Under the pieces are notes generated by a model. It was not told the origin of the DNA, did not search any database, and saw only the letters and a program-made list of their open reading frames with translations. From Stagnimonas sp. (lineage in GTDB: Bacteria; Pseudomonadota; Gammaproteobacteria; Nevskiales; Nevskiaceae): DNA of 64,000 nucleotides. The position numbers and the translations under genes are program-made. Below are positions 33,279-41,890 of this stretch, piece by piece; position 1 is the stretch's first letter, and the number at the start of each line of letters is the position of its first letter. Location of the stretch: the NCBI GenBank assembly GCA_030696045.1, contig JAUYNO010000082.1:27226-91225 (forward strand). The letters run 5' to 3'.

Positions 33279-33366
33279 GTAGGGTGGGTGCAGCGTAGCT
33301 AAACCCACCGCAGTTCCAATTGATGATGGGGCGCTGGTGGGTTTCGCTGCGCTGCACCCACCCTAC
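33279..33366. repeat. Interspersed palindrome (GTAGGGTGGGTGCAGCG type)
   Basis: GTAGGGTGGGTGCAGCGTAGCTAAACCCACC and its inverse GGTGGGTTTCGCTGCGCTGCACCCACCCTAC (written as two runs) flank a 26-base spacer. It occupies the gap between the serine hydrolase and histidine phosphatase genes. REP-like, related in end sequence (GTAGGG) to the family B elements. Confidence 0.8.
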
Positions 33367-33391
33367 CGATCTCTCTCGGCAAACTACCGCC

Positions 33392-33937
33392 ATGTCCCAA
33401 GCCCTGCGCCTAAGCAGTCTCTTGCTCCTGGCCTGCGCCAGCTTCGCCAGCCAGGCCGCGCCGCAGCTGGTGATCCTGGTGCGCCACGCCGAGAAAGCAG
33501 CGGAGCCGCGCGAAGACCCAACGCTATCGGAAGTCGGCACCGCCCGCGCGAAAGCCCTGGCCCAGACACTCGCCGATGCCAAGGTCGGCGCCGTGCTCAC
33601 CAGCCCGCTGCGCCGTACCCGCGACACCGGCACACCAGTCGCTGAAGCAGTGGGCATCAAACCGCAGGCCATCGGCTTCGAGGGCGGCACCGTCGCGCAT
33701 GTCGCGGCCGTGGCTGCCGCCGTGCGGGCGCAGGCAGTCGACACGGTGCTGGTGGTCGGCCACAGCAACACGGTGCCGGCCATCGTTGCGGCCCTGGGCG
33801 GGCCGAAGCTGGCGGACTTTTGCGAAAGCTCGTTCGATCAGCTGTTGCTGCTGCGGCTCGACAGCGAACCACCGCGCCTGCTGCGGGCGCGCTACGGGCT
33901 AGCCGATCCGGTCGCGGCGGCGGGCTGTTCGCCCTAG
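33392..33937 (+). CDS. Secreted histidine phosphatase (phosphoglycerate mutase-like)
   Basis: A 181-residue protein from ATG 33392 with a signal peptide of about 24 residues (LLLLACASFASQAAP). The RHAEK motif near residue 33 is the phospho-acceptor; SPLRRTRDT and VVGHSNTVP supply the other active-site Arg and second His. Such short histidine phosphatases act in the periplasm on unidentified phosphoesters. It converges with the peptidoglycan-binding lipoprotein, with only 6 bases between stops. Confidence 0.88.
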   Translation: MSQALRLSSLLLLACASFASQAAPQLVILVRHAEKAAEPREDPTLSEVGTARAKALAQTLADAKVGAVLTSPLRRTRDTGTPVAEAVGIKPQAIGFEGGTVAHVAAVAAAVRAQAVDTVLVVGHSNTVPAIVAALGGPKLADFCESSFDQLLLLRLDSEPPRLLRARYGLADPVAAAGCSP

Positions 33938-33943
33938 CGCTCT

Positions 33944-35056
33944 CTAGGTGCGATCCACGCCCAGCCGCTCCAGCGTTTCCAGGGTCAGGCCGCCGGTGGC
34001 GAGGCCGGTGGCCTGCTGGAAGGCCCGGATCGCCTCGGCGGTGTCGCGGCCGAGCACGCCGTCGATCTTGCCGGGATTGAAGCCCTTGGCCAGCAGCGCG
34101 CGCTGGATGTCGGCGACGATCCCCGGCGTGGTGTTGGTCTCGCAGAGGATGCTCTTCCACGAGGCCGTGCCGGCGCTCAGCAGCACCTGCCGCTCGATGC
34201 TCTGGTACTCGGCCGGGACCGGGATGCGGCGTTCCTCGGCCGGTGCCACCAGCCTCAGCACCTGGATGGTCTTGTACTCGGCGGGCAGGTCGATCTCGCG
34301 CACCTCGGCCGGCTTCACCAGCTCCTGGCGCAGGACGGTGCGGTACTCGGACGGGATCGGCGTGCGCCGCACCTGGGCCTCGGTGTCGATCACCTGGGTA
34401 CGCACCACGCGGTACTCGGCCGGCACCTCGACCAGGCACATGATCTCGCCGGAGAGCTGGTCCAGCTTCTCGATCGGCCCGCGCCCCTTGGTCCACATCG
34501 TGGTCGCCGGCTTCACCAGCTGGCGCTCCTCGACGATGCGGTAGCTGGCGGGAATCTGCTCGATCTGCTCGGAGGCGGTCTTCACCAGCACCCGCTCCTC
34601 GACGGTGCGGAACACCGCCGGGATGATCTCGACGATCTTCTTGCTGGCCGGCTTCACCATCACGGTCTCGTCGACGTACTCGAAGCGCGCCGGAATCACC
34701 TCCACCCGCTCGGTGGCGGCGCGCGCCAGCACCTGCTCGCTGCGGCTCTCGAAGCGCGGCGGGGTGACAACGCGGGCATAGCACTCGCCCGTGCGGGCGT
34801 TGATCGGGGCCGCCTCGCCGCTGCTCGCCGGCGCGGCGGGCGCCTGAGCGGGAGCGGGTGCTGGCCGGCTGCGGGGCGGCATCGCGACGGAGGCGGCCGG
34901 CGAGGTCTGATAGGCCGGCTCGGCCTCGGCCTGCAGGCGGTCGACCAGCTGCGTGGACGCGGCTTGATCGGCCGGCCTGGACGGCCCGGTCGGCGTGCTG
35001 GCGCAGGCCGGCAGCAGCAAGGCCAGCAGGCTCAGCGCGCTCAGGCGGTACCCCAT
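33944..35056 (-). CDS. Repeat-rich peptidoglycan-binding lipoprotein
   Basis: A 370-residue protein from ATG 35056. A lipoprotein signal (LLALLLPACAS) is followed by a Pro/Ala linker to about residue 85. About eight degenerate 20-30-residue repeats then run from 90 to 300, of the form (I/V)PAxYxxVxxxxLVKPA (for example IPASYRIVEERQLVKPA and IPSEYRTVLRQELVKPA). A C-terminal PG_binding_1 domain (ADIQRALLAKGFNPGKIDG, TAEAIRAFQQATGL) completes it. The Cys in GECYARV and LCETN may form a disulfide. It probably tethers a membrane to the cell wall; the repeat's function is unknown to me. Confidence 0.85.
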   Translation of the reverse strand: MGYRLSALSLLALLLPACASTPTGPSRPADQAASTQLVDRLQAEAEPAYQTSPAASVAMPPRSRPAPAPAQAPAAPASSGEAAPINARTGECYARVVTPPRFESRSEQVLARAATERVEVIPARFEYVDETVMVKPASKKIVEIIPAVFRTVEERVLVKTASEQIEQIPASYRIVEERQLVKPATTMWTKGRGPIEKLDQLSGEIMCLVEVPAEYRVVRTQVIDTEAQVRRTPIPSEYRTVLRQELVKPAEVREIDLPAEYKTIQVLRLVAPAEERRIPVPAEYQSIERQVLLSAGTASWKSILCETNTTPGIVADIQRALLAKGFNPGKIDGVLGRDTAEAIRAFQQATGLATGGLTLETLERLGVDRT

Positions 35057-35230
35057 GCAAGCTCCCCGGAACTGGTTGGTGGGCGCCGGGTCCGCTCCGG
35101 CCTGGCCCATCGTCGCTGCGGAATCATCGGCTTGGCCGGCTTTGTCGGCGGCCTGCTGGTCAGTCTAGCTCAGGGCCGGTGACAATGAGCCGCGATATTT
35201 CCTACCTGCCGCCGCCCCCGGGAGCCCCGC

Positions 35231-36562
35231 TTGCCGACCGCCAATCCCAGCCGCCGCCGCGAGGTCTGGGCGCTGTCGCTGCCGATCATCGGCGGCATGA
35301 CCTCGCAGAACATCCTCAACCTGGTCGACATGGCGATGGTCGGCACGCTGGGTTCGGCGGCGCTGGCAGCGGTCGGGCTGGCGAGCTTCATCAACTTCAT
35401 GGCCATGGCCCTGGTCACCGGGCTGTCGGCCAGCGTGCAGGCCATCGCCGCCCGGCGCATCGGCGAGGGTCGGCCGGGCGAGGCGGCGGTGCCGCTCAAC
35501 GGCGGCCTGATCCTGGCGGTGCTGATCGGCCTGCCGATCTCGCTGACCCTGATCCTGATCGCACCCTGGCTGTTCGCCCAGCTCAATCCCGACCCGGCGG
35601 TGGCGGCCGAGGGCGTGCCCTATCTGCGCATGCGGCTGATCTCGGTGGTGGCCCTGGGCATGAACTTCTGCTTCCGCGGCTACTGGAGCGCGGTGAAGCT
35701 GACCCGGCTCTACATGAGCAACCTGATCTGGATGCACTCGCTCAACATCCTGCTCAACTACTGCCTGATCTTCGGCAAGCTGGGCCTGCCCGCGATGGGC
35801 ACCATGGGCGCCGGCCTGGGCACCACGCTGAGCCTGTTCATCGGCACCGCTACCTATTTCTGGCTGGCGCGCCGGCATGCCGGCGAGGGCGGCTTCCTGC
35901 AGCGGCGGCCGACCCGGCCGGAATTCATGAGTCTGCTGCGCCTGGGCCTGCCCAATGCCCTGCAGCAGCTGCTGTTCGCGGCCGGTTTCGTGGTGCTGTT
36001 CTGGATCGTCGGCCAGATCGGCACGCCGCAGCTGGCGATCGCCAACGTGCTGGTCAACATCACCCTGGTGACGGTGCTGCCGGGCATGGGCTTTGGCCTG
36101 GCGGCGGCGACGCTGTGCGGGCAGGCGCTGGGGCGCAAGCAGGTCGAGGATGCCCAGCGCTGGGCCTGGGACGTGTTCCGCCAGGCGGTCAAGCTGCTGG
36201 CGCCGCTGGCGGCGCTGATGCTGCTGCTGCCGGATCTCATCCTCGGCGCCTTCGTGCGGGAGCCGGCCCTGATCGAACTGGGGCGGTTGCCGCTGCAGCT
36301 GGTCGGCGGCACCGTGCTGGTCGACGCCCTGGGCCTGATCCTGATGAATGCCCTGCTCGGCGTCGGCGCCGCCAAGCAGGTGATGCTGATCGCGGTCGGC
36401 CTGCAGTGGCTGCTGTTCCTGCCGCTGGCCTGGCTGCTGGGCCCGAAGCTGGGCCTGGGACTGAACGCGGTCTGGCTGGCGATGCTGGCCTATCGCGGCT
36501 TGCAGACCGGCTGGTTCGTGCACCTCTGGCGCCAGGGCCGCTGGGCGACGATCAAACTGTAG
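35231..36562 (+). CDS. MATE-family multidrug efflux transporter
   Basis: A 443-residue membrane protein with about twelve hydrophobic helices, starting at TTG 35231 behind GGGAG; the ATG at 35185 is in another frame. WALSLPIIGGMTSQNILNLV and VDMAMVGTLGSAALAAVGL at the N-terminus and the repeated second half (LPNALQQLLFAAGFVVLFW) mark the DinF/NorM-type MATE family, which exports drugs or metabolites using Na+ or H+. Divergent from the peptidoglycan-binding lipoprotein; the 174-base gap should hold both promoters, but no clear boxes stand out. Confidence 0.9.
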   Translation: MPTANPSRRREVWALSLPIIGGMTSQNILNLVDMAMVGTLGSAALAAVGLASFINFMAMALVTGLSASVQAIAARRIGEGRPGEAAVPLNGGLILAVLIGLPISLTLILIAPWLFAQLNPDPAVAAEGVPYLRMRLISVVALGMNFCFRGYWSAVKLTRLYMSNLIWMHSLNILLNYCLIFGKLGLPAMGTMGAGLGTTLSLFIGTATYFWLARRHAGEGGFLQRRPTRPEFMSLLRLGLPNALQQLLFAAGFVVLFWIVGQIGTPQLAIANVLVNITLVTVLPGMGFGLAAATLCGQALGRKQVEDAQRWAWDVFRQAVKLLAPLAALMLLLPDLILGAFVREPALIELGRLPLQLVGGTVLVDALGLILMNALLGVGAAKQVMLIAVGLQWLLFLPLAWLLGPKLGLGLNAVWLAMLAYRGLQTGWFVHLWRQGRWATIKL

Positions 36563-36617
36563 CCTGGACGCAGTCCGGGGCCGCCCATGCGCTGCCCCCG
36601 GATTGCATCCGGGCTAC
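36559..36617. repeat. REP-like palindrome (GTAGCC...GGGCTAC)
   Basis: GTAGCCTGGACGCAGTCCGG and CCGGATTGCATCCGGGCTAC enclose about 19 bases. It overlaps the stop codon of the MATE gene, which is formed by the element's TAG. This sequence type is widespread in gammaproteobacteria. Confidence 0.75.
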
Positions 36618-36695
36618 CTGCTGCGGCCAGTGTCACGCCAGGGTCACGCTGCACCGCTAGGCTCCGCCGCCCGTTTCGATACCCGGCCTGACCTC

Positions 36696-38300
36696 ATGCG
36701 CAACCGCCTCCGCCTGCCCGGCCTGGCCCTGATCCTCGTCCTGGCAGGCTGTTCGTCTTCGGGCGACGACGGCGCCGCACCGGCGCCGCTGCCACCGAGC
36801 CAGTACGTGCTCAATGTCAGCCGCCTGCTCGAAGGCAGCGTCGTTTCCGAGCCGGCCGGCATCAACTGCGGCACGCAGTGCTCGGCCAGCTTCCCGGCCG
36901 ATACCCTGGTGCGGCTGAGCGCGGTGCCGGCGGAGGGCCGCCGCTTCGTCGAGTGGCGCGGCGCCTGCATGGGCAGTGGCGCCTGCGAGCTGCGCATGGA
37001 CAACCACCGCCTGCTGACCGCCGTGTTCGGCCCCACCGAGATCGTCGATCCGCCGCCGGGCGCCAAGGCCTGCGCGCCCTACGATGGCCCGGCGCTGACC
37101 GAGCTGAAGCAGTACGAGGGCCTGATGCACGAGCATTCCTCCTACTCGGACGGCCTGCCCACCGCGATCCCGGCCGATTACTTCCGGGTCGCCACCACCG
37201 CCGGCTACGATTTTGTCGGCAGCGCCGAGCACTCGGACAGCCTCGACGCGCTCAACTTCATCACCCTGCACGCCTACTGCGATCCGACCTCGGACCAGTT
37301 CGACCCGACCTCGGTGGAGTACTGCTTCCTCAATCCCAGCGCCGACAAGCTGGTGAAGTGGGCCTCGATGCAGACCCAGGCCCGGGAGGCGAGCAGCGAG
37401 CACTTCCTCGGCATCCGCGGCTTCGAATGGACCAGCGATGTGTTCGGCCACATCAACGTCTATTTCTCCAGCAACTTCACCAATGCCAAGACCGATCTCG
37501 GCTATGCCCTGACCATGGACACGTTCTGGGAATGGTTCAGCCGCGATCCGGCGACGCCCGGCCTGGGCGGCTCGCTGACCAGCATCGGCATCAATGGCGG
37601 CGCCGGCGTGCCCTTCGGCGGCGGCAGCGATGCGCTGGCGCATTTCAATCATCCGCACGACAAATGCCTGACCGAGGACGATCCGACCGGCCTCACCACC
37701 GGCTTCTGCGACTGGAACGACTACGAGCTGATTCCCGACGCCGTCGAGCGCATGTTCGGCATGGAGGTCTACAACGACGGCAATCGCGACGACCGCTACC
37801 TGCCCTACTACATGCGCGCGCTCGACAAGGGCTGGCGGCTGGCGCCGGTGGGCTCGGAGGACGAGCACTTCGGCGAGTACGCGGTCGAGCACCGGCCCAA
37901 GACCGTCACCCTGGCCACCGAGCTGAGCGAGGCCGGCTTCCGCGAGGCCTGGCTCGCCCGCCGCACCATGGCGCTGTCACCCGGCTGGCATCTGCGCGCC
38001 GACCTGCGCGCCGACGGTGACCACCCCATGGGTTCGCGCCTGTCCTGCGACAGCGGCAAGACGGTGCCGATGACGGTGCGGCTGACGCAGAAAGACGGCC
38101 GCCCGTTCAGCGGCGAGTACCGCCTCTACACCAGCGGCGCCGCCGAGCCGCTGGCGACGATCCGTGGCAGCGAAGCCCGCTTCGATCTGCCGGTGCCGCT
38201 CGCCAGCGGCGAAACCCGCTGGTACTTCGTGCGCGCGCACGGCGGCGAGGACAACAAGTCGGTCGCTTATCTCTCGCCAGTCTGGGTCACGGCGAAATAG
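36696..38300 (+). CDS. PHP-domain (DUF3604-like) lipoprotein
   Basis: A 534-residue protein from ATG 36696 with a lipobox (LVLAGCSSSG). An N-terminal beta-rich domain with paired cysteines (GINCGTQCSA, GACMGSGACEL) is followed near residue 150 by the metal-binding PHP motif LMHEHSSYSDG, then FVGSAEHSDSLD, GIRGFEWT, ALAHFNHPHDK and VGSEDEHFGEYA. These His/Asp clusters fit a metal-dependent phosphoesterase fold placed in the envelope. A C-terminal beta domain ends the protein. Such lipoproteins are of unknown substrate. Confidence 0.85.
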   Translation: MRNRLRLPGLALILVLAGCSSSGDDGAAPAPLPPSQYVLNVSRLLEGSVVSEPAGINCGTQCSASFPADTLVRLSAVPAEGRRFVEWRGACMGSGACELRMDNHRLLTAVFGPTEIVDPPPGAKACAPYDGPALTELKQYEGLMHEHSSYSDGLPTAIPADYFRVATTAGYDFVGSAEHSDSLDALNFITLHAYCDPTSDQFDPTSVEYCFLNPSADKLVKWASMQTQAREASSEHFLGIRGFEWTSDVFGHINVYFSSNFTNAKTDLGYALTMDTFWEWFSRDPATPGLGGSLTSIGINGGAGVPFGGGSDALAHFNHPHDKCLTEDDPTGLTTGFCDWNDYELIPDAVERMFGMEVYNDGNRDDRYLPYYMRALDKGWRLAPVGSEDEHFGEYAVEHRPKTVTLATELSEAGFREAWLARRTMALSPGWHLRADLRADGDHPMGSRLSCDSGKTVPMTVRLTQKDGRPFSGEYRLYTSGAAEPLATIRGSEARFDLPVPLASGETRWYFVRAHGGEDNKSVAYLSPVWVTAK

Positions 38301-38385
38301 CGATTGCGCAGCAATCGCCGCCGTGACGGGTCGCCAGGGATGGCGAGGGCGAAGCATCCGATGAGGGAGTAGCGGACGCGCAACA

Positions 38386-38411
38386 AAAACGGGGCCCGAA
38401 GGCCCCGTTTT
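38386..38411. terminator. Bidirectional rho-independent terminator
   Basis: AAAACGGGGCC-CGAA-GGCCCCGTTTT is a strong stem with A and T runs, so it can end transcription both from the PHP lipoprotein gene (+) and from the glycine-zipper gene (-) that converge on it. Confidence 0.88.
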
Positions 38412-38428
38412 GTCGTTGCCACCCAGGC

Positions 38429-39073
38429 TCAGAGGCGGAACAGGTTCTCGCCGCTCACCCGCACCCGCTCACCGGTGGCGAGGCCATCGGTGGTGGCGAC
38501 CCGGATCACCCGGCTGCCGCCGTTGTCGAGACTCACGGTGACGTCGTAGACGGTCGAGCCGCGCACGCGCTTCTCGATCTCGTTGCCGGCGAAGCCACCG
38601 CCGATCGCGCCCACCACCTTGGCGACGTCGGTGCCCTTGCCGGCGCCGACCTGGTTGCCGGCGGCAACACCGGCGATGGCGCCGAGCGCGACGCCGATGC
38701 CGCTGCCCGAACCTTTGACCTTCACCGGCGTGATGGCAGTGACGGTGCCGCAATCCACGCAGACCGGCTTCGGCGGCGGCGGGGTCGCGGCGGCGACCTG
38801 GCTGCGCTCGGCCCGGCGTTCGGCAGCGCGCGCCTGGCTGCGGGCGGCCTCGGCTTCGGCGACGGCGGCCTTGCGCTCGGCTTCGGCCTTGTCGAGGGCT
38901 TCCTGCGCTTCCTTGGCTTTCAGCTCTGCCTCTTCTGCCTTGGCAGCGGCGGCAACGACCTGCGGGTCGGCGGCGGCGTCCTGCTGGGTCTGCGGCGAGC
39001 AGGCGGCGAGCAGCGCGGCCATCAGTAGCGCGGCGGGGATGGAGGTGCTGCGAAGGCTGCGGATGCTGTTCAT
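38429..39073 (-). CDS. Glycine-zipper 2TM lipoprotein
   Basis: A 214-residue protein from ATG 39073 behind GGAGTCCCC. Lipobox LLAACSPQ; residues 28-95 form an Ala/Glu/Lys-rich coiled coil. CVDCG is followed by the glycine zipper (GIGVALGAIAGVAAGNQVG, AIGGGFAGNEIEKR) near 135-175, and a C-terminal SlyB-like beta domain (YDVTVSLDNGGSRVIRV) ends it. Proteins of this type sit in the outer membrane or span the periplasm and help envelope integrity; the coiled-coil insert is longer than in plain SlyB. Monocistronic with a strong terminator. Confidence 0.87.
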   Translation of the reverse strand: MNSIRSLRSTSIPAALLMAALLAACSPQTQQDAAADPQVVAAAAKAEEAELKAKEAQEALDKAEAERKAAVAEAEAARSQARAAERRAERSQVAAATPPPPKPVCVDCGTVTAITPVKVKGSGSGIGVALGAIAGVAAGNQVGAGKGTDVAKVVGAIGGGFAGNEIEKRVRGSTVYDVTVSLDNGGSRVIRVATTDGLATGERVRVSGENLFRL

Positions 39074-39217
39074 GGGGACTCCGGGTTGAATCGAAATATT
39101 GATTGGTGGATGACTGGAGCCAGCTTGCGGGCTCGCGCTGAATCGGCTCTGAACCGGAAACCGCCACGTCATGGCCGGCCCCTACACTATGCACTGGCCC
39201 ATAACGCAGGATCGACC

Positions 39218-40036
39218 ATGCCGCAGACCGTGCTGATCACCGGCAGTTCCACCGGCATCGGTGCCGCCACTGCCGAGCTGTTCTTCCAGCGCGGCTGGAA
39301 CGTGGTCGCCACCCAGCGCAGCCCGCGCGGGCTGCGCCAGGACCCGCGCTGGCTGGAGCTGCGACTGGACGTCACCGAGGCCGACAGCATCAGCAGCGCC
39401 CTGGCCGCCGCCATTTCCCACTACGGCCATCTCGACGCGGTGGTGAACAACGCCGGCTACGGCCTGGTCGGCAGCTTCGAGTCGATGAGCGAGGAACAGA
39501 TCGAGCGCCAGTTCGCGACCAATGTGTTCGGCCTGATGCGGGTCTGCCGCGCCGCGCTGCCGCACTTCCGCAGCCTGCACGACGGCCGTGGCGGCGGCGT
39601 GCTCATCAATGTCGCCAGCATGGGCGGGCGCCTGACCTTTCCCTTCTACAGCGTCTACCACGCCAGCAAATGGGCGGTGGAGGGCTTCAGCGAGTCACTG
39701 GCCTTCGAGGCCGAGACGGTGGGGGTGCAAGTGAAGATTGTCGAGCCGGGCGCGATCAAGACCGATTTCTACGAGCGCTCGATGGACTTCGTGCACGACC
39801 GCAGCCTGGTCGCCTACAACGCGGCGGTCGAGCGCGGCATGAAGAAGATGTCGAAGGCCGGCGCCAAGGGCGCGCCGGCAAGCCAGGTCGCGGAGGCGAT
39901 CTGGAACGCCGCCACCGACGGCTCGAAGCGCTTGCGCTACGTCGTCGGCAGCGATGCCAAGAGCCTGCTGGCGCTGCGCCGGCTGCTCGGCATCGACACC
40001 CTGCGCGGCATCCTCAAGGGGCAGCTGCTGAAGTAG
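39218..40036 (+). CDS. SDR-family oxidoreductase (17-beta-HSD/retinol-type)
   Basis: A 272-residue SDR from ATG 39218 with TGSSTGIGAATAE, NNAGYGLVGSFE, INVASMGG (catalytic Ser) and YHASKWAVEGFSE (Tyr/Lys). The arrangement YHASKWAVEGF and the C-terminal tail with KTDFY are common in NADP-linked 17-beta-HSD-like and acyl-lipid-linked SDRs. It stands alone between a glycine-zipper gene and an enoyl-CoA hydratase. Substrate unknown. Confidence 0.88.
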   Translation: MPQTVLITGSSTGIGAATAELFFQRGWNVVATQRSPRGLRQDPRWLELRLDVTEADSISSALAAAISHYGHLDAVVNNAGYGLVGSFESMSEEQIERQFATNVFGLMRVCRAALPHFRSLHDGRGGGVLINVASMGGRLTFPFYSVYHASKWAVEGFSESLAFEAETVGVQVKIVEPGAIKTDFYERSMDFVHDRSLVAYNAAVERGMKKMSKAGAKGAPASQVAEAIWNAATDGSKRLRYVVGSDAKSLLALRRLLGIDTLRGILKGQLLK

Positions 40037-40077
40037 CTGCGGCCTGCCAGCGGCGCCCCGACCTCCGAAGATATCCA

Positions 40078-40136
40078 AGGGCGCATTCCATGCGCCGCGT
40101 TGTGCTGCGCTCTTGGCCGGGCGCGGGCCGCCCTAC
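40078..40136. repeat. Interspersed palindrome, family B relative
   Basis: AGGGCGCATTCCATGCGCC at the left matches the left arm of the 7543 element, and GGGCCGCCCTAC at the right matches its GCGCCCTAC end. It lies between the SDR and enoyl-CoA hydratase genes. Confidence 0.6.
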
Positions 40137-40185
40137 ACTCGGGGCTCACCGAGAATGTTTACCCCGCCATCGCCGGACTCTTTGC

Positions 40186-40995
40186 ATGACCGCGCCCTTC
40201 ATCACCCGCAGCTTGCAGGATGGCGTCCTGAGCCTGCGCTTCAACCGCCCCGAGCAGCGCAACGCCATCGCGCGCATCGAGGACTGCCAGCAGTTCGCCG
40301 AAGCCTTCGAGGCCCTGCACGAACCGGCCAACGACGTGCGCTGCGTGCTGCTGAGCGGCGAAGGCAGCGCCTTCTGCGCCGGCGGCGACATCAAGGCCAT
40401 GAAGGCGCGCAGCGGTATCGGCCCGCAGGCCTCGCCGGCCGACACCCGCGACAACTACCGGCGCGGCGTGCAGCGCATGGTGCGCGCGCTCTGGGACTGC
40501 GAGCGGCCGGTGATCGCGGCGGTCAACGGCCCGGCCATCGGCCTGGGCTGCGACCTCGCCGCGCTCTGCGACATCCGCCTGGCGGCAGCGTCGGCGCGCT
40601 TCGCTTCCACCTTCGTCAGCCTGGGACTGATTCCCGGCGATGCCGGCGCCTGGATCCTGCCGCGCGCGGTAGGCTGGTCGAAAGCCTCCGAGATGATCTT
40701 CACCGGCGAAGTGCTCGACGCCCAGGCGGCGCTGGCCTGCGGCCTGGTGTCGCGGGTCTTGCCCGATACCGAACTGCTGCCCGCCGCGCAGGCCCTGGCG
40801 GTGCGCATCGCCGGCCAGCCGGCGAAGGCTGTGCGGCTGGCCAAGCGGCTACTGCGCGAATCCCAGCACCAGCGTCTGGCCGATGTGCTGGAACTGTCCT
40901 CGGCCTATCAGGCGCTGGCGCACGAGACCGAGGATCACCGCGAGGCGGTGGACGCCTACCTGGAAAAGCGCAAGCCGAAGTTCAGCGGGCGCTGA
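40186..40995 (+). CDS. Enoyl-CoA hydratase/isomerase family protein
   Basis: A 269-residue crotonase-fold protein: LRFNRPEQRNAIAR, GEGSAFCAGGDIKAM (oxyanion hole) and SLGLIPGDAGAWILPR, C-terminal LEKRKPKFSG. Neither classical hydratase glutamate is clearly kept: the first region reads ASTFVSLG and the second has Asp in PGDAG. Isomerase or another crotonase activity is therefore possible. Monocistronic with a strong terminator downstream. ATG 40186. Confidence 0.85.
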   Translation: MTAPFITRSLQDGVLSLRFNRPEQRNAIARIEDCQQFAEAFEALHEPANDVRCVLLSGEGSAFCAGGDIKAMKARSGIGPQASPADTRDNYRRGVQRMVRALWDCERPVIAAVNGPAIGLGCDLAALCDIRLAAASARFASTFVSLGLIPGDAGAWILPRAVGWSKASEMIFTGEVLDAQAALACGLVSRVLPDTELLPAAQALAVRIAGQPAKAVRLAKRLLRESQHQRLADVLELSSAYQALAHETEDHREAVDAYLEKRKPKFSGR

Positions 40996-41007
40996 GCCGG
41001 CACCACG

Positions 41008-41035
41008 AAAAAGCCCCGCCGAAGCGGGGCTTTTT
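41008..41035. terminator. Bidirectional rho-independent terminator
   Basis: AAAAAGCCCCG-CCGAAG-CGGGGCTTTTT between the converging enoyl-CoA hydratase (+) and small beta-barrel (-) genes; A and T runs flank a GC stem. Confidence 0.9.
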
Positions 41036-41051
41036 GCTGATCCAACTACGA

Positions 41052-41606
41052 TCAGAAGTTGAAACGACCGCCGATGTTGTAGCCGGTCGCGTCTTCATCC
41101 AGTTCGGCGCCGGCGACCAGCGCGAACTGCGAGGTGATCGAGACCACGCCACCGATCAGGAAGCTGGTGTTGCCATCGTCGAACACGTCGGTGTAGGCGA
41201 CGCCGCCGTTGAGTTCCAGCTTCGGCATGACCTGGGCGCGCAGACCGCCACGCACGGTGTAGCCGGTGTCATCGTCGGAGAAGCCGCCGCCCTTGACCTT
41301 GGCGAAGACTAGGCCAGCACCGGCGGTGACGTCGATCTTGTCGTTCAGGCCATGACGGAGCCCCAGACCCGCGCCGAAGGTATCGAGATCGAAACCCTTG
41401 GCGCTAAGGGCAGAGTACTCGGCCTGCGCGAACACGGTCTTGCCGAACAGGTAGGAACCGGCGATGCCAAAACCATCCGGGCTGACGCTGGTGCCGTCGA
41501 TGTCGACCGACTGGTAGGTCGCCTGCGCGTAGTTGTAGGACAGGCCCTCAGCCATGGACACGGCGGGAACGGCCAGCAGGCTGGCCAGGAGCAGTTTCTT
41601 GAACAT
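41052..41606 (-). CDS. Small outer-membrane beta-barrel protein (Ax21/Omp-like)
   Basis: A 184-residue protein from ATG 41606 behind GAGAGGAT. A cleaved signal (MFKKLLLASLLAVPAVSMAEG) is followed by alternating strands starting LSYNYAQATYQSVDIDG and ending GYNIGGRFNF with terminal Phe, as expected for an eight-stranded barrel. LSYNY resembles the start of Ax21-type porin-like proteins of xanthomonads. The function is probably structural, and it may be abundant given its own promoter region and strong terminator. Confidence 0.85.
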   Translation of the reverse strand: MFKKLLLASLLAVPAVSMAEGLSYNYAQATYQSVDIDGTSVSPDGFGIAGSYLFGKTVFAQAEYSALSAKGFDLDTFGAGLGLRHGLNDKIDVTAGAGLVFAKVKGGGFSDDDTGYTVRGGLRAQVMPKLELNGGVAYTDVFDDGNTSFLIGGVVSITSQFALVAGAELDEDATGYNIGGRFNF

Positions 41607-41890
41607 GTGAATCCTCTCAGTGGTTGTTTTGGTAGCCGCCTCTGGGGGCGACACCGGATGTTGCCGTTTTGTTGCAGGCTGAGTCAAAGGCTTGACGCGC
41701 CGAGGAATTTCTGTTCGCGAAGACTGATCGGCCGGCTGCTTATCCCGTAAAATGCGGCGCTGCTGCGGCAGCCTCGACGGGGTCGGAAATCGAATCGTCG
41801 CCTGCCGACCTCACCAGAAGCCACGCCCTTGAACACCGCCTGCCCTCGCATGCCCATCGCCCTCCGTTTCCGCCCCGTCGGGAGCCCGGC

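Noticed and set aside
36696..38300. The PHP lipoprotein as a DNA polymerase-associated PHP domain
   Set aside because: It has a lipobox and no polymerase motifs, so it is an envelope protein.
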